This document shows, in pieces, positions 1-10,366 of a stretch of DNA of 64,000 bases. The stretch is from Listeria goaensis (GTDB lineage: Bacteria; Bacillota; Bacilli; Lactobacillales; Listeriaceae). Every line of letters starts with the position of its first letter. The first letter of the stretch is position 1. The notes under the pieces were generated by a model that searched no databases, was not told the DNA's origin, and saw only the letters and a list, made by a program, of their open reading frames with translations. A program made the translations under genes and the position numbers. The stretch is taken from NCBI RefSeq assembly GCF_900186125.1, contig NZ_FYBQ01000009.1, positions 55,833 to 119,832 of the forward strand. Direction: 5' to 3'.

Positions 1-485
1 TTGAAAAAACGGGATTTGGTGAATTTCTGTTTGACGAGTGGCGCTATTTGCCAAATCGTAAGCCAAATCCTGAATTCCCGCTTAATGCGGCTGACAGACA
101 AAACGCGACGATTCTAGTAACTGGCGACAATTTTGGTTGCGGCTCGTCGCGCGAACATGCCGCTTGGGCGCTACTTGATTACGGCTTCCGGGTCATCATT
201 GCCGGTGGCTACAGCGACATTTTTTACATGAACTGCACAAAAAACGGAGTCCTCCCCATTGTGTTGCCTGCTCTGGCACGCGAGAAACTGTCCAAAATTT
301 CCTCCGAAGAAGAAATCGTTATTGACTTGCCAAATCAAGAGGTGCGAAGCTCTGTCGGTCAATTTTCATTCACGATTGACCCCACTTGGAAAGAAAAGTT
401 TTTGAACGGACTCGACGATATCGCGATTACGCTCGAACATTTAGATGCCATTTTGGCGTATGAAGAAAAAATCGAAACCAAATAG
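1..485 (+). CDS. leuD: 3-isopropylmalate dehydratase small subunit, 3' part
   Basis: This is the small (swivel) subunit of isopropylmalate isomerase, which with LeuC converts 2- to 3-isopropylmalate in leucine synthesis. The gene starts before the window. The reading frame is open from base 3 and the first visible codons encode [14 protein letters not shown], a typical LeuD stretch, so the methionine at base 48 is internal. About 160 residues remain, against roughly 190-200 for the family. The core motif [17 protein letters not shown] is intact, followed by the [13 protein letters not shown] segment. The gene ends 15 bases before ilvA, consistent with the distal end of an ilv-leu operon. Confidence 0.95.
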   Translation, partial: EKTGFGEFLFDEWRYLPNRKPNPEFPLNAADRQNATILVTGDNFGCGSSREHAAWALLDYGFRVIIAGGYSDIFYMNCTKNGVLPIVLPALAREKLSKISSEEEIVIDLPNQEVRSSVGQFSFTIDPTWKEKFLNGLDDIAITLEHLDAILAYEEKIETK

Positions 486-500
486 AAAGGTTGTGAAAAA

Positions 501-1769
501 ATGGAACTGGCTGATGTACTCGTATCAAAATCCGATGTTTTAAAAGCATATGAGGTGTTAAAATCCATCGTAAAACGGACTCCGCTCGAACTAGATCCGT
601 ATCTCTCGCACAAATACGACTGCCAAGTTTTCCTTAAACGCGAAGATTTGCAATGGGTCCGCTCCTTTAAACTCCGCGGTGCCTACTATGCCATTCACCG
701 CTTAGGCGAAGCCGAACGCGCAAAAGGCGTCACATGCGCAAGCGCTGGCAATCACGCACAAGGCGTTGCTTATACATGTCAAAAATTGGGGGTAAAAGCA
801 GCCATTTTCATGCCCACAACTACGCCAAATCAGAAGGTCTCGCAAGTAAAATTTTTCGGTGGTGAGTTTGTCGACGTCATTTTAACAGGCGACACATTCG
901 ACGCATCTGCTGAATCTGCCAAAGCTTATTCAAAGGAGCATGAAACTACTTTCATCGCGCCGTTTGATGATCTTGATATCATTGCAGGCCAAGGCACGCT
1001 TGCTGTTGAAGCCTTTTATGACCTCGAAGCGGCTGGGGCAAAAGCCGATTACGTTTTCGCAGCAATTGGCGGTGGCGGCTTAATTAGTGGCATTTCGAGT
1101 TTCATGAAAGAAGCTAGCCCACATACGAAAATAATTGGCGTTGAGCCAAGCGGTGCACCTTCGATGGCTGCTGCCCTTGAAGCCGGCAAAACGGTCAATC
1201 TCCCCCAAATCGACAAGTTTGTAGACGGGGCGGCTGTGAAGCAAGTCGGTGAACTCACCTTTAAACATGCCGAGAAGTTTATAGATGGTTGTATTTCAGT
1301 CCCAGAAGGCGAAGTTTGCCAGACGATTCTTGAGATGTACACAAAGCAAGCGATTGTGGCGGAACCAGCTGGAGCCCTGTCTGTTGCGGCGCTTGAACAC
1401 TATAAAGAAGAAATTAAAGGGAAAACGGTCGTCTGCGTGGTGAGCGGTGGTAATAATGACATCAATCGCATGCAGGAAATCGAGGAGCGCTCCCTTCTGT
1501 TCCAAGGTTTAAAGCATTACTTTATCGTAAATTTCCCGCAACGCCCTGGTGCGCTAAAGGAATTTGTTGGTGAGGTGCTCGGACCGCATGATGACATTAC
1601 TAAATTTGAATACACGAAAAAAGTCAATCGTGGCAACGGGCCTGTTATCATTGGCGTGCTACTAAGTTATAAAGAAGACTATCCCGCGCTGCTCGAGCGA
1701 ATGGAAATCTTTGACCCAAGTTTCATTCCGATTAATGACAATCAAACTTTATATACTCTTTTGGTTTAA
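501..1769 (+). CDS. ilvA: Threonine dehydratase (biosynthetic)
   Basis: A PLP enzyme that deaminates L-threonine to 2-oxobutanoate, the first committed step to isoleucine. The product is 422 residues. The PLP lysine is Lys57 in SFKLRG; a glycine-rich phosphate loop (IGGGGL) lies near residue 190 and the SGGNND segment near 316. The last ~90 residues ([11 protein letters not shown] onward) form the single ACT-like regulatory domain of the short IlvA class. AGAAAGG stands 12 bases before the ATG. It follows leuD closely and ends at a strong terminator, so it is the last gene of the branched-chain operon. From memory, L. monocytogenes has an acetolactate decarboxylase gene next; it is not here. 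Confidence 0.95.
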   Translation: MELADVLVSKSDVLKAYEVLKSIVKRTPLELDPYLSHKYDCQVFLKREDLQWVRSFKLRGAYYAIHRLGEAERAKGVTCASAGNHAQGVAYTCQKLGVKAAIFMPTTTPNQKVSQVKFFGGEFVDVILTGDTFDASAESAKAYSKEHETTFIAPFDDLDIIAGQGTLAVEAFYDLEAAGAKADYVFAAIGGGGLISGISSFMKEASPHTKIIGVEPSGAPSMAAALEAGKTVNLPQIDKFVDGAAVKQVGELTFKHAEKFIDGCISVPEGEVCQTILEMYTKQAIVAEPAGALSVAALEHYKEEIKGKTVVCVVSGGNNDINRMQEIEERSLLFQGLKHYFIVNFPQRPGALKEFVGEVLGPHDDITKFEYTKKVNRGNGPVIIGVLLSYKEDYPALLERMEIFDPSFIPINDNQTLYTLLV

Positions 1770-1804
1770 AAAAAAAGCGTTTGGGGGTGCCCCAAACGCT
1801 TTTC
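1770..1804. terminator. Bidirectional terminator between ilvA and pdp
   Basis: An 11-bp perfect stem (AGCGTTTGGGG / CCCCAAACGCT, 1776-1786 and 1790-1800) with a 3-base loop is flanked by an A-run on the left and Ts on the right. It can therefore stop transcription from both convergent genes. Confidence 0.9.
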
Positions 1805-1805
1805 A

Positions 1806-3107
1806 TTATTCCGTGATAATTTTATGCACCAGTTTCGGCGCTTCCGCCTGACTAGAAATGCGGATATTCTCATAAATTTTCTCTGTGACACCCGCCACAT
1901 CTTCCTTATTGCTGAAAATGGTTACGAGAGAGTCGCCTGCTTGAACGGCATCGCCAACTTTTTTGCGTAACATCAGTCCAACCGCTAGATCAATTTCATC
2001 TTCTTTCGTTGCACGCCCGGCACCTAGAATCATTGCGGCCACACCAATTTCGTCTGCTACAATTTCGCTCACAAAACCACTTTTTTTAGCAGGTACTTCA
2101 ATTTTATATGTAGCTTGTGGCAATTTTTCTGGCGAATCTACAATGCTTGCATCGCCACCTTGGTTTTCTAAAAACTGTTTAAATTTCTGAAGCGCCTGTC
2201 CATTTTTCATAACAGCAAGCAATTTTTCGCGCGCCTCTTCTAAACTTTCTGCCTGCTTCGCTAACACTACCATTTGACTGCCTAGCACTAAAACAAGTTC
2301 CGTCAAATCAGCTGGACCTTCCCCTTTTAGCGTATCAATCGCTTCCTTCACTTCAAGCGCATTCCCAATTGCGTAGCCTAGCGGTTGCGACATATCAGAA
2401 ATAACGGCCATCGTATTGCGACCAACACTGTTCCCAATGCGCACCATCGCCCGCGCCAAGTTTTCAGCATCTTCATCGGTTTTCATAAACGCACCCGCGC
2501 CAGTTTTCACATCCAAACAAATCGCGTCCGCACCTGCGGCAATTTTTTTACTCATAATTGAACTCGCAATAAGCGGAATAGAATCCACCGTACCCGTTAC
2601 ATCACGAAGAGCGTACAGTTTTTTATCGGCGGGTGTTAAGTTGCCAGACTGTCCAATGACAGCCACCTTATCGCGGTTCACAAGCTCAATGAAGTCATCT
2701 TTCGTAATCTCGACATGAAATCCTTCCACCGCTTCTAATTTGTCAATCGTGCCCCCTGTGTGCCCTAAACCTCGCCCAGACATTTTCGCAACCGGAACAC
2801 CTAAAGCCGCAACAAGCGGAGCTAAAACGAGTGTTGTCGTATCCCCTACACCACCTGTGGAGTGTTTATCTACTTTTATTCCGTGAATGGCCGACAAATC
2901 AATTGTTTCACCTGAATTCACCATCGCCATCGTCATATCCGCGCGCTCGTTATCTGTCATATCTTCAAAATAAATCGCCATGAGTAGTGCACTCACTTGA
3001 TAATCAGGAATTTTTCCTTTCGTATATCCCTCAATAAAAAAATTAATTTCAGCCGTCGTAAGTTCGTGCCCGTCCCTTTTCTTGGAAATAATATCCACCA
3101 TTCTCAC
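1806..3107 (-). CDS. pdp: Pyrimidine-nucleoside phosphorylase
   Basis: Splits uridine, thymidine or deoxyuridine with phosphate to the base plus (deoxy)ribose-1-phosphate. The 433-residue length is typical. The phosphate/substrate motifs are KHSTGGVGD (81-89) and [13 protein letters not shown] (108-120). The frame is open up to 3116, but a GTG there lies inside the AGGAG ribosome-binding site (3116-3120). The GTG at 3107 has 8-base spacing and gives [10 protein letters not shown], so it is preferred. It is downstream of deoC and a LacI-type regulator on the same strand, so the three genes form a deoxynucleoside salvage and catabolism module. A LacI-like operator lies just upstream at 3144-3159. 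Confidence 0.95.
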   Translation of the reverse strand: MRMVDIISKKRDGHELTTAEINFFIEGYTKGKIPDYQVSALLMAIYFEDMTDNERADMTMAMVNSGETIDLSAIHGIKVDKHSTGGVGDTTTLVLAPLVAALGVPVAKMSGRGLGHTGGTIDKLEAVEGFHVEITKDDFIELVNRDKVAVIGQSGNLTPADKKLYALRDVTGTVDSIPLIASSIMSKKIAAGADAICLDVKTGAGAFMKTDEDAENLARAMVRIGNSVGRNTMAVISDMSQPLGYAIGNALEVKEAIDTLKGEGPADLTELVLVLGSQMVVLAKQAESLEEAREKLLAVMKNGQALQKFKQFLENQGGDASIVDSPEKLPQATYKIEVPAKKSGFVSEIVADEIGVAAMILGAGRATKEDEIDLAVGLMLRKKVGDAVQAGDSLVTIFSNKEDVAGVTEKIYENIRISSQAEAPKLVHKIITE

Positions 3108-3143
3108 GCTAACCACTCCTTATTTGGTATCGGTTACATTTTT

Positions 3144-3159
3144 AGTAAACCGTTTTACT
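3144..3159. promoter_or_regulatory. Putative LacI-family operator upstream of pdp
   Basis: AGTAAACCGTTTTACT is a near-palindrome (14 of 16 positions symmetric) with a central CG, the usual form of LacI/GalR-family operators. It lies in the 104-base gap between the LacI-type regulator and pdp. The regulator encoded next door is the natural candidate to bind it; CcpA is the alternative. Confidence 0.5.
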
Positions 3160-3211
3160 TTTGACTAAAACTATCAGATGTTTTCACTATACTTGAGGCT
3201 ACCAAGTTCTG

Positions 3212-4213
3212 TCAAATCTTTTTTGTGCTGCCTCGCTCAATCAACTTTAAATCGAGTAAACGATTTTTCATTTTTTCTTCTGGGCAAGCAATTTTTTGCA
3301 AGAGAAATTCGGCTGCAATCGCGCCAATTTCATAGATAGGCTGGCGAATGGTTGTAAGTGGCGGCGTCATGAATTCCGAAAGTTCGATATCATCAAAGCC
3401 AATGACCGATAAATCCTCTGGAATTTTAATCCCCTTATCAAAAAGAAAGCGATAAAGTCCGACAGCCATTAAATCATTCGTTGCGAACACGCCTGTTACA
3501 CCGCCTGCAAGCAACTTATCCCCAGCTTTAAATCCGCCGTCCATCGTCTGATCCCCGCTAGCAATCCAGTCTTCTGGTACGGTTATGCCCGCATCTTTCA
3601 TACATGCCAAATAGCCTTCATAACGCTCAAATACGTTGTAAAATGAGTTGTCCGAAATAATAATCCCGATTTTTTCGTGACCAAGTTCAAGTAAATGTTT
3701 GGTCGCCATATAACCGCCCTCATAGTCATCAACAGCAATTCGTCCTTCTTTTTGTTCATTTCGTTGTCGATCGAGTAAAATATACGGTTTCTTTTTTTCA
3801 CGCATACGTTCGAATACTTTGGAAGCTAAAATATTTGGGCTGGCAATAATAAGTCCATCTACAGCGCGGTGTAGTAGTTCCTCCACATATCTATCTTCGC
3901 GCTCTTTATCATTGGAAGAGTTGCAAAGCATAATCATGTAATCATGTTGATTTAAATAGTCTTCTGCCCCTTTGACCATTTGCGAAAAAAAAGCATCCGT
4001 CACTTCTGGTACAACCATGCCAATTGTATTCGTATGATTCGTGACCATATTTTTAGCAAAAAAATTCGGTTTATACGCCATATCTTTTGCTGCTTTTAAC
4101 ACGCGATTTTTAGTTACCTCGCTAAACCTGTCCCCTTTTCCGTTTAAGATTTGCGAAATGGCCGTAATCGAAACACCCGTTTTCTCCGCAATCTCCCGAA
4201 TCGTTACACTCAT
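3212..4213 (-). CDS. LacI-family transcriptional regulator of deoxynucleoside genes (inferred)
   Basis: 333 residues. The N-terminal LacI helix-turn-helix (about residues 3-25, VTIREIAEKTGVSITAIS) and hinge are followed by a periplasmic-binding-protein-like effector domain from about residue 60 to the end. Start supported by GGGGGAA upstream of the ATG. It lies between deoC and pdp on the same strand, so a role in controlling nucleoside or deoxyribose use is inferred from context. The effector cannot be told from sequence. A perfect 10-bp palindrome CGTTGCAACG at 4268-4277, 55 bases upstream of its start, could be an autoregulatory site. Confidence 0.85.
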   Translation of the reverse strand: MSVTIREIAEKTGVSITAISQILNGKGDRFSEVTKNRVLKAAKDMAYKPNFFAKNMVTNHTNTIGMVVPEVTDAFFSQMVKGAEDYLNQHDYMIMLCNSSNDKEREDRYVEELLHRAVDGLIIASPNILASKVFERMREKKKPYILLDRQRNEQKEGRIAVDDYEGGYMATKHLLELGHEKIGIIISDNSFYNVFERYEGYLACMKDAGITVPEDWIASGDQTMDGGFKAGDKLLAGGVTGVFATNDLMAVGLYRFLFDKGIKIPEDLSVIGFDDIELSEFMTPPLTTIRQPIYEIGAIAAEFLLQKIACPEEKMKNRLLDLKLIERGSTKKI

Positions 4214-4310
4214 GCCGTTCCCCCGCTTCCTTCAACGCTCCTCTTCATCATACACTAAAGCGACAATCGTTGCAACGCTAGCAATGTAAACGCATACTAT
4301 TTTATTTTAT

Positions 4311-4338
4311 AAAAAAGAAGCATGCCCGCATGCTTCCT
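4311..4338 (-). terminator. Terminator after deoC
   Basis: A 9-bp stem GAAGCATGC / GCATGCTTC (4317-4325, 4328-4336) with a 2-base gap is followed on the minus strand by a T6 run. It separates deoC from the regulator gene. Confidence 0.8.
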
Positions 4339-4347
4339 CAAGTTATC

Positions 4348-5010
4348 CTAATAATCTGATGTACTCGTGCCGCCAGAAACAATAGCAACTCCCGCACTAG
4401 CGCCAATTCGTGTCGCACCTGCTTCAATCATCGCAAGAACATCTTCTTTTGTGCGTATGCCACCAGATGCTTTTACCCCAATATTCGGTCCAACTGTTTT
4501 GCGCATTAAAGTAATATCAGCTGCAGTCGCACCGCCTGTTGAAAAGCCTGTTGAAGTTTTTACGAAATCAGCTCCCGCTTTTACAGCTAGCTCACATGCA
4601 CGCACTTTTTCATCGTCAGTTAATAAACATGTTTCAATAATCACTTTAACGAGTGTCCCATTCGCTGCATCTACAACGGCTTTAATATCAGCAAGAACTG
4701 CGTCATCGTTACCGTCTTTTAGTTCGCCAATATTAATAACCATATCTACTTCCGTCGCGCCGTTTTGGATAGCATCTTTCGTTTCAAAAGCTTTTACTTC
4801 TGCAGTGTTTGCCCCGAGCGGAAAACCAATAACCGTACAAACATCTACATCCGTTCCTGAAAGTGCTTCGCTTGCTAATTTTACCCATGTTGGATTGACG
4901 CAAACAGAAGCAAATTGATACTCTTTCGCTTCACTTGTTAGCTTTAAAATTGCCTCTTTGCTTGTTTCAGGTTTTAAAGCAGTGTGATCAATCATCTTCG
5001 CAATGTCCAT
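4348..5010 (-). CDS. deoC: Deoxyribose-phosphate aldolase
   Basis: Class I aldolase that cleaves 2-deoxyribose-5-phosphate to glyceraldehyde-3-phosphate and acetaldehyde, feeding deoxynucleoside carbon into glycolysis. 220 residues, normal length. The Schiff-base lysine is Lys151 in FVKTSTGF; Lys180 (VKASGGIR) and Asp89 (EVDMVIN) complete the catalytic set. AAGGAG stands 9 bases before the ATG. It is first of a minus-strand group with the LacI-type regulator and pdp, and carries its own terminator, so the three may be transcribed partly separately. Confidence 0.95.
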   Translation of the reverse strand: MDIAKMIDHTALKPETSKEAILKLTSEAKEYQFASVCVNPTWVKLASEALSGTDVDVCTVIGFPLGANTAEVKAFETKDAIQNGATEVDMVINIGELKDGNDDAVLADIKAVVDAANGTLVKVIIETCLLTDDEKVRACELAVKAGADFVKTSTGFSTGGATAADITLMRKTVGPNIGVKASGGIRTKEDVLAMIEAGATRIGASAGVAIVSGGTSTSDY

Positions 5011-5077
5011 TATTCAAAACTCCTTCGATACGTGATATCTGTATCTTAACCTAGTTTTCACTGAAATACAACGGAAT

Positions 5078-5116
5078 AAAAAAATCTAGCAAATATTTTT
5101 ATTTGCTAGATTTTTG
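5078..5116. terminator. Terminator after the cold-shock gene
   Basis: A 13-bp perfect stem AAATCTAGCAAAT / ATTTGCTAGATTT (5082-5094, 5101-5113) with a 6-base loop. The minus strand ends in a T-run after the stem, which fits termination of the cold-shock gene; the other strand also has Ts. Confidence 0.85.
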
Positions 5117-5134
5117 GCTTGGTCAAACTGAAAA

Positions 5135-5335
5135 TTATAATTTAGTTACGTTTTCAGCTTGTGGGCCACGTTGGCCTTCAACAACTTCAAATTCAACTTC
5201 TTGACCTTCGTCTAAAGTTTTGAATCCGTCGCCTTGGATAGCGCTGAAGTGTACGAATACATCGTCTCCGCCTTCAACTTCGATAAATCCAAAACCTTTT
5301 TCACTGTTGAACCATTTTACTTTACCTGTTTGCAT
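5135..5335 (-). CDS. cspB: Cold-shock protein (CspA family)
   Basis: A 66-residue single-domain OB-fold RNA chaperone. RNP1 is KGFGFIEV (13-20) and RNP2 is VFVHF (26-30). Upstream is GGAGG with good spacing. The symbol is given by position: in L. monocytogenes, as I recall, cspB lies two genes from dapF. The transcript probably begins near 5541, giving an untranslated leader of about 200 bases, as is usual for cold-inducible csp mRNAs whose leader folds differently at low temperature. Confidence 0.9.
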   Translation of the reverse strand: MQTGKVKWFNSEKGFGFIEVEGGDDVFVHFSAIQGDGFKTLDEGQEVEFEVVEGQRGPQAENVTKL

Positions 5336-5548
5336 ATTTCACAAACCTCCAAAAATTTACTAATATGGCCTTTCTCAAAAAAAACAAACTGGTTCGAGCT
5401 AAACAACAAACAACCGAGTGCTTTTTTAAAAAAAATTCACATATTATAAAAAGTATTCAAATGACAAGGCGAATACCCTTTATAACATGTGAATAGTTCT
5501 CATCATTACTTCATGATACAACTTGCTTATTTTCTTATCAATATATTT
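5336..5548 (-). promoter_or_regulatory. Long 5' leader of the cold-shock gene
   Basis: This non-coding stretch between the inferred transcription start and the csp ATG is rich in A/T with a T-run, and no ORF with a ribosome site was seen. A long structured leader is normal for csp genes; its function here is inferred, not shown. Confidence 0.5.
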
Positions 5549-5577
5549 ATATTACATCGTTCTACTCTAAAATGCAA
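5549..5577 (-). promoter_or_regulatory. Sigma-A-type promoter for the cold-shock gene
   Basis: On the minus strand TTGCAT (5572-5577) and TAATAT (5549-5554) are separated by 17 bases. They lie between the PAP2 terminator and csp. Predicted start near 5541. Confidence 0.6.
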
Positions 5578-5633
5578 GTAAAAAGTAAGGCGTTTACATG
5601 ATTGAAAATTCCAACCCTTTTATAAAACTTAAT

Positions 5634-5677
5634 AAAAAAAGTGAAGCTTTCAGCATCTTTTCTGAAAAACTTCACTT
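5634..5677 (-). terminator. Terminator after the PAP2 gene
   Basis: An interrupted stem AGTGAAG.TTTCAG / CTGAAA..CTTCACT (5640-5676) is followed on the minus strand by seven Ts. It ends the dapF-PAP2 transcript. Confidence 0.8.
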
Positions 5678-5689
5678 CAATTTGTTTGC

Positions 5690-6388
5690 TTATTCTACAA
5701 CACTTTTATCGTTAAGACGCCATTTTTTTAACATATCATGAAGTGGCTTGCGAACTAAGAAATAAACACCTGTCGAAAGGAAAATCGATGCCATTCCGAA
5801 TAAGAAACCTCCCAATACGTCTGTCGGGAAATGAACGCCTAAGTAAACACGAGAATACATCACATAGCAAATGATAAATAGTCCTACTACACCTACAACA
5901 ATTTTCAGCCACATTTGACGCACCGTGAAAATCAAAAATAGTGCTGCTAATCCATAAAACACGCTTGTTGCCGTCACATGCCCACTTGGGTAACTATAGC
6001 CAGTTTCAGAAATCAACCAATTTACTGAATCTGGGCGAGTGCGTTCAACTAAGTTTTTGAACAGTAAATTCAAAACGACTCCGCAAAGTAAAACTGTTCC
6101 ACCGAACCATAGTCCAACTACAAATTTTCTCAAAATAAATAAGACAATCACGACGATAATCGTCATCACTATGATGTATTCAGCAGAACCAAAATGGGTC
6201 AGGAATTCAACCATGTTTGTCGTGCTCGGTTTAATGTTTCCTTCCCTAATACGTTCAATCCACATTAAATCAAATTTCGCAACCCATCTTTGTTCCGATG
6301 CCACACTCATAAGTTCAATCAAAAATAGTAAAAGAGCAAATCCTCCTATGACAAAAAGTGGCAAAGCTTTCTTTCGATTTGTATTCAT
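5690..6388 (-). CDS. PAP2-superfamily membrane phosphatase
   Basis: A 232-residue protein with about six membrane segments. The full PAP2 acid-phosphatase signature is present: KNLVERTRP (111-119), PSGH (134-137) and SRVYLGVHFPTD (179-190), with His137 and His186 as the predicted nucleophile and acid/base. Such proteins dephosphorylate undecaprenyl pyrophosphate or phosphatidic acid/phosphatidylglycerol phosphate at the outer face; which one cannot be decided here. AAGGAGA precedes the ATG. It lies 11 bases after dapF on the same strand and so is probably co-transcribed with it, and near cell-wall genes, which makes an undecaprenyl pyrophosphatase role plausible. Confidence 0.85.
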   Translation of the reverse strand: MNTNRKKALPLFVIGGFALLLFLIELMSVASEQRWVAKFDLMWIERIREGNIKPSTTNMVEFLTHFGSAEYIIVMTIIVVIVLFILRKFVVGLWFGGTVLLCGVVLNLLFKNLVERTRPDSVNWLISETGYSYPSGHVTATSVFYGLAALFLIFTVRQMWLKIVVGVVGLFIICYVMYSRVYLGVHFPTDVLGGFLFGMASIFLSTGVYFLVRKPLHDMLKKWRLNDKSVVE

Positions 6389-6399
6389 AAATTCTCTCC

Positions 6400-7368
6400 T
6401 TATTTTGTATCATTTAAAAATTGTTCCACTTCACGAACCATCTTTAGATAATTTTCCTGCTCACCCGTTTCAGAAAAAGCGGTAACTTCAAAACCATTAT
6501 CACTCAACTCAAAAGTCCCAAAAGCCGTAAATGTCGCATTTCCGATAAGTTGGATGGATTTTTCATCCGCCTTCACACGAACACGTCCACCATCATTATA
6601 AACGTCAAGCACCTCATCCAGTTTATCATGGTCGATGAGTTTTTTAATCAGACTAGAGGCCGACATCGCCGTTCCACATGCATTAGTGAAGCCTACTCCT
6701 CGCTCATACGTGCGCACAAAAATCTTTTCCGGCGTAAGCTTACGAACAAAACTAACATTGACACCGTCCGGAAAATAGGGATTTTCCCCGTTCAAATAAT
6801 GCGAGAGCTCCTCCTGCTTACTCGATTCCAAAACGGCCTGACTAGTAAACGTAATCAAGTGCGGATTCGGCACCGCCACCGCAGAAAAAGTCAGTTCGTC
6901 ATCAAATTCAGGGATTTTTTCATTCAAAAGTTCTTTTTTCTCGTAGTTAAAAGGGAGGCTTCCTAAGTCAAACAAAACGGGTGAAATTTCGACTTGATAG
7001 GTTGGAATGTCATAGCCGAGCGATTCATTTTTCTGAACCAAAAGATCCGCTTTCATCGTTTCAACTTTCGCCTCGTTTAAGTTTGCCTTCTCAAGCAAAT
7101 AACGCGCGACCGTCCGAAGACCATTCCCACACATCGAAGCTTCCGAGCCATCCGCGTTAAAAACACGCATTTTCCCAATTGTACCCGCACGCCCAGTACT
7201 CACAAATAAAATTCCGTCAGCACCACGTAGTGCATTATCGCGCGCACAAATTAAAAGCGCCAAATTAGTTCGTCTTTCATCAGACCAATTTTCGATGTCA
7301 TTTAAACGTTCATCGATGATAAAAAAGTCGTTTTGTGAGCCATGAACTTTAATAAACTCTATTTTCAT
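6400..7368 (-). CDS. dapF: Diaminopimelate epimerase
   Basis: Interconverts LL- and meso-diaminopimelate for lysine and peptidoglycan. 322 residues, longer than the ~275 of E. coli. The two catalytic cysteines are Cys80 in SMCGNGLRT and Cys231 in NACGTAMSAS. Start supported by GAGAGGAG. The meso-diaminopimelate made here is the substrate of MurE encoded at 21286-22755. It lies 70 bases downstream of ileS and directly before the PAP2 gene on the minus strand. Confidence 0.93.
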   Translation of the reverse strand: MKIEFIKVHGSQNDFFIIDERLNDIENWSDERRTNLALLICARDNALRGADGILFVSTGRAGTIGKMRVFNADGSEASMCGNGLRTVARYLLEKANLNEAKVETMKADLLVQKNESLGYDIPTYQVEISPVLFDLGSLPFNYEKKELLNEKIPEFDDELTFSAVAVPNPHLITFTSQAVLESSKQEELSHYLNGENPYFPDGVNVSFVRKLTPEKIFVRTYERGVGFTNACGTAMSASSLIKKLIDHDKLDEVLDVYNDGGRVRVKADEKSIQLIGNATFTAFGTFELSDNGFEVTAFSETGEQENYLKMVREVEQFLNDTK

Positions 7369-7438
7369 TGCGTCAAAACTCCTCTCACTTTTTTATTAAG
7401 GAAAAGGGAGGTCGCTAGTAACGCCCTCCTCTACTCCT

Positions 7439-10198
7439 TTAATAGTTTTCCGTTACAATTGTCGCACAACGTCCGCAAAGCGTTGGATGAAGCGCATCTA
7501 CGCCAACATCTTTTTTCACAACGCGGCAACGTTCACATGTTTCGCCTTCTGCTACTGTGATTTCTACGGCAACATGTTCACCTTTTACGGCTTGTTCATT
7601 CGCTTTTTCTAAACCAACGACCAGTTCGAAATCCGATACAATAAAGAGCTGCGCAAAGTCACCTTGTAAGGAGTTAAATAGTTGTTCACCTTCTGCATCA
7701 ACGTAAAGCGTTACTTTCGCTAGCATGGACTTCCCAATTAGTTTCTCATTTCGCGCTTCTTCAAGTGCTTTTTGGACGTCATCACGCACACGGAGGAATG
7801 CATCCCATTTTGTTACTAAATCAGCAGTATCTGCGTAATTTTGAACTTCTGGAAGATCTTCTAAGTGAATGCTAGACGATTGTTCCCCGTTTAAATGGTA
7901 CCACACTTCATCTGATGTATGTGGTAAAATTGGCGCCAGTAGTTTAGCCAGAGAAGAAGCGGCTTCGTAAAAGACTGTTTGCATTGCACGACGATCCGAG
8001 CTATTTGCCGCTTCGATGTATACGACATCTTTCGCGAAATCCATGTAGAACTGGCTTAGCATAACCGTACAGAAGTTATTGATTTGATGATAAATCGTCG
8101 AGAATTCGAACTTTTCATAGCCATTACGGACATTTTGCGTAAGCTCATTCAGTTTCACAAGCATAAATTGGTCCACTTCACGAAGATCCTGAAAAGCTAC
8201 TTTATCAGTTTCAGGGTTAAAATCGCTCACGTTTCCAAGTAAGAAACGCATCGTATTACGGATCTTACGATAAACTTCCGACACTTGTTTTAAGATGTCA
8301 TCACTAATCCGCACATCTGCTTGATAGTCAACGGACGCCACCCAAAGGCGAACAATATCCGCACCAAGCTGATTAATGACTTTACCCGGTAAAATCGTAT
8401 TTCCAAGCGACTTACTCATTTTCCGACCTTCGCCGTCAAGCGCAAAACCATGGCTAAGTACATTGCGATAAGGCGCAGCACCCGTCATAGCAACCGCCGT
8501 AGTTAAGGAAGAGTTAAACCAACCACGATACTGGTCGGAACCTTCCATGTAGAGGTCAGCCGGACGCGAAAGTTCTGGTCGACTCGCTAAAACAGCTTGA
8601 TGACTTGAACCAGAATCAAACCAAACGTCCATAATATCCGTTTCTTTTGTAAATTCGCCGTTTGGACTTGATGGATGCGTAAAACCTTCAGGCAATAAAT
8701 CCTTCGCTTCGCGTTCAAACCAAACATTCGAACCATGCTCTCGGAATAAATCGGAGACGTGCTTAATCGTTTCATCCGTGATGATGGGTTCCCCGTTTTC
8801 ACCATAGAAAATTGGAAGCGGAACCCCCCATGCGCGCTGACGCGAAATAACCCAATCGCCGCGGTCACGAACCATATTGTACAGGCGCGTTTCACCCCAC
8901 GAAGGCGTCCACGTTACATCTTGAACGGCATCTAAAAGTTCACCGCGGAATTTATTAATCGAAGCAAACCATTGCGGAGTTGCTCGGAATATAACCGGCT
9001 TTTTCGTACGCCAATCATGCGGATAACTATGCGTAATGAATTCCATTTTAAGAAGCGCGCCCACTTCTTTTAATTTTTCCGTCACCAATTTGTTGGCATC
9101 ATCATAAAACAGCCCTTCAAATCCGGGTGCCTCATCTGTAAATACCCCGCGCGAATCAAGTGGAGCTAACACCTCAAGCTCATATTTTTGCCCCACAATA
9201 AAGTCATCTTCCCCGTGCCCAGGCGCGGTATGAACTGCCCCAGTACCAGCGTCTGCTGTCGCGTGCTCGCCGTTAATAACAAGCGAATCGCGGTCATAGA
9301 ATGGATGTTTCGCCACAACGCGGTCAAGTTCAACGCCGCGAATTGTTTTTTCAATGGTTACATCCGTCCAATCAAGTTGCTCTTTTAAGGAATCTACAAG
9401 TGCTGCTGCAACCACATATTTTTGCCCGCCAGTGTTCACAACCGCGTAGTCTAAATCTGGGTTTACCGTAATCGCCATATTAGCCGGAATCGTCCACGGT
9501 GTTGTTGTCCAAATGATAATTTTTGTGTCATTATCTAAGACACCTTTTCCATCTTTAACATCAAAAGCCACATAAATGGAGGCAGATGTTTTATCCTGAT
9601 ATTCGATTTCTGCTTCTGCTAGTGCGGATTCGCTTGAAGGCGACCAGTAGACCGGTTTTTTACCTTTGTAAATATAACCTTTTTTCGCCATATCGCCAAA
9701 AACTTTAATTTGCTCTGCTTCATATTCCGGTTTTAGCGTAATGTATGGATTATCAAAATCACCGCTAATCCCAAGGCGTTTAAAGCCTGTGCGCTGAATA
9801 TCAACTTGCTTATACGCGTACTCTTCACAAAGTTTACGGAACTCTGCAACCGTCATTTCTTTACGTTTAACCCCTTTTTTGGTTAAAGCTTGCTCAATCG
9901 GCAAACCATGTGTATCCCAACCAGGTACGTACGGTGAGCGGAATCCAGCCATAGATTTGTACCGCACAATGAAGTCCTTAATCGTTTTATTCATGGCGTG
10001 TCCCATGTGAAGTTCCCCGTTCGCATACGGCGGTCCATCATGCAAAATATAAGTCGGACGTCCAGCATTTTTTTCTTGAATTTTATGGTAAAGATTTTCA
10101 CTCTCCCATTTTGCTTGCCATTCTGGCTCCTTATTTGGTAAATTTCCTCGCATCGGGAAAGCTGTTTTTGGCATTAATAATGTGTCTTTGTATTCCAT
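7439..10198 (-). CDS. ileS: Isoleucyl-tRNA synthetase
   Basis: Class I aminoacyl-tRNA synthetase, 919 residues. The HIGH-type motif is HMGH (64-67), KMSKS lies near residue 595, and the C-terminus has the zinc-binding CERC...CGRC cysteines characteristic of the bacterial type. The connective editing domain lies between. AAAGGAG precedes the ATG. Expression should be controlled by the T-box leader at 10371-10595, which senses uncharged isoleucine tRNA. The gene follows divIVA, as in many Bacilli. Confidence 0.97.
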   Translation of the reverse strand: MEYKDTLLMPKTAFPMRGNLPNKEPEWQAKWESENLYHKIQEKNAGRPTYILHDGPPYANGELHMGHAMNKTIKDFIVRYKSMAGFRSPYVPGWDTHGLPIEQALTKKGVKRKEMTVAEFRKLCEEYAYKQVDIQRTGFKRLGISGDFDNPYITLKPEYEAEQIKVFGDMAKKGYIYKGKKPVYWSPSSESALAEAEIEYQDKTSASIYVAFDVKDGKGVLDNDTKIIIWTTTPWTIPANMAITVNPDLDYAVVNTGGQKYVVAAALVDSLKEQLDWTDVTIEKTIRGVELDRVVAKHPFYDRDSLVINGEHATADAGTGAVHTAPGHGEDDFIVGQKYELEVLAPLDSRGVFTDEAPGFEGLFYDDANKLVTEKLKEVGALLKMEFITHSYPHDWRTKKPVIFRATPQWFASINKFRGELLDAVQDVTWTPSWGETRLYNMVRDRGDWVISRQRAWGVPLPIFYGENGEPIITDETIKHVSDLFREHGSNVWFEREAKDLLPEGFTHPSSPNGEFTKETDIMDVWFDSGSSHQAVLASRPELSRPADLYMEGSDQYRGWFNSSLTTAVAMTGAAPYRNVLSHGFALDGEGRKMSKSLGNTILPGKVINQLGADIVRLWVASVDYQADVRISDDILKQVSEVYRKIRNTMRFLLGNVSDFNPETDKVAFQDLREVDQFMLVKLNELTQNVRNGYEKFEFSTIYHQINNFCTVMLSQFYMDFAKDVVYIEAANSSDRRAMQTVFYEAASSLAKLLAPILPHTSDEVWYHLNGEQSSSIHLEDLPEVQNYADTADLVTKWDAFLRVRDDVQKALEEARNEKLIGKSMLAKVTLYVDAEGEQLFNSLQGDFAQLFIVSDFELVVGLEKANEQAVKGEHVAVEITVAEGETCERCRVVKKDVGVDALHPTLCGRCATIVTENY

Positions 10199-10232
10199 TT
10201 TTATTTGGCTCCTTTAAGATTTGTATATTTTT

Positions 10233-10366
10233 TGTGGATCAACGCAGGGCTTTGCCCAGCCTTGTATTGGAACTCTAAACGCTGATGCGTTAAGAGTTTT
10301 GTGGATCAACGCAGGGCTTCGCCCAGCCTTGTATTGGAACTCTAAACGCTGAAGCGTTAAGAGTTC
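10233..10366. repeat. Tandem 67-bp repeat (two copies) in the ileS leader
   Basis: Copies at 10233-10299 and 10300-10366 differ at only about three bases. Each copy contains two inverted repeats: GGGC-TTT-GCCC and a longer hairpin (second copy 10335-10367, arms GGAACTCTAAACGCT / AGCGTTAAGAGTTCC with one mismatch). They lie between the T-box attenuator and the ileS ribosome-binding site, so they would be transcribed as structured RNA in the antiterminated message. I do not recognise the family. Confidence 0.85.

Noticed and set aside
4367..4918. 183-codon plus-strand frame opposite deoC
   Set aside because: An antisense shadow of deoC, whose active-site lysines and ribosome site are all present; no ribosome site supports the plus-strand frame.
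5336..5548. Small ORF in the csp leader
   Set aside because: Short frames exist but none has a ribosome site; a long non-coding leader is normal for cold-shock genes.
10233..10366. Insertion sequence ends or attachment sites
   Set aside because: The 67-bp copies are adjacent tandem repeats with internal hairpins; no transposase, integrase or target duplication is nearby.
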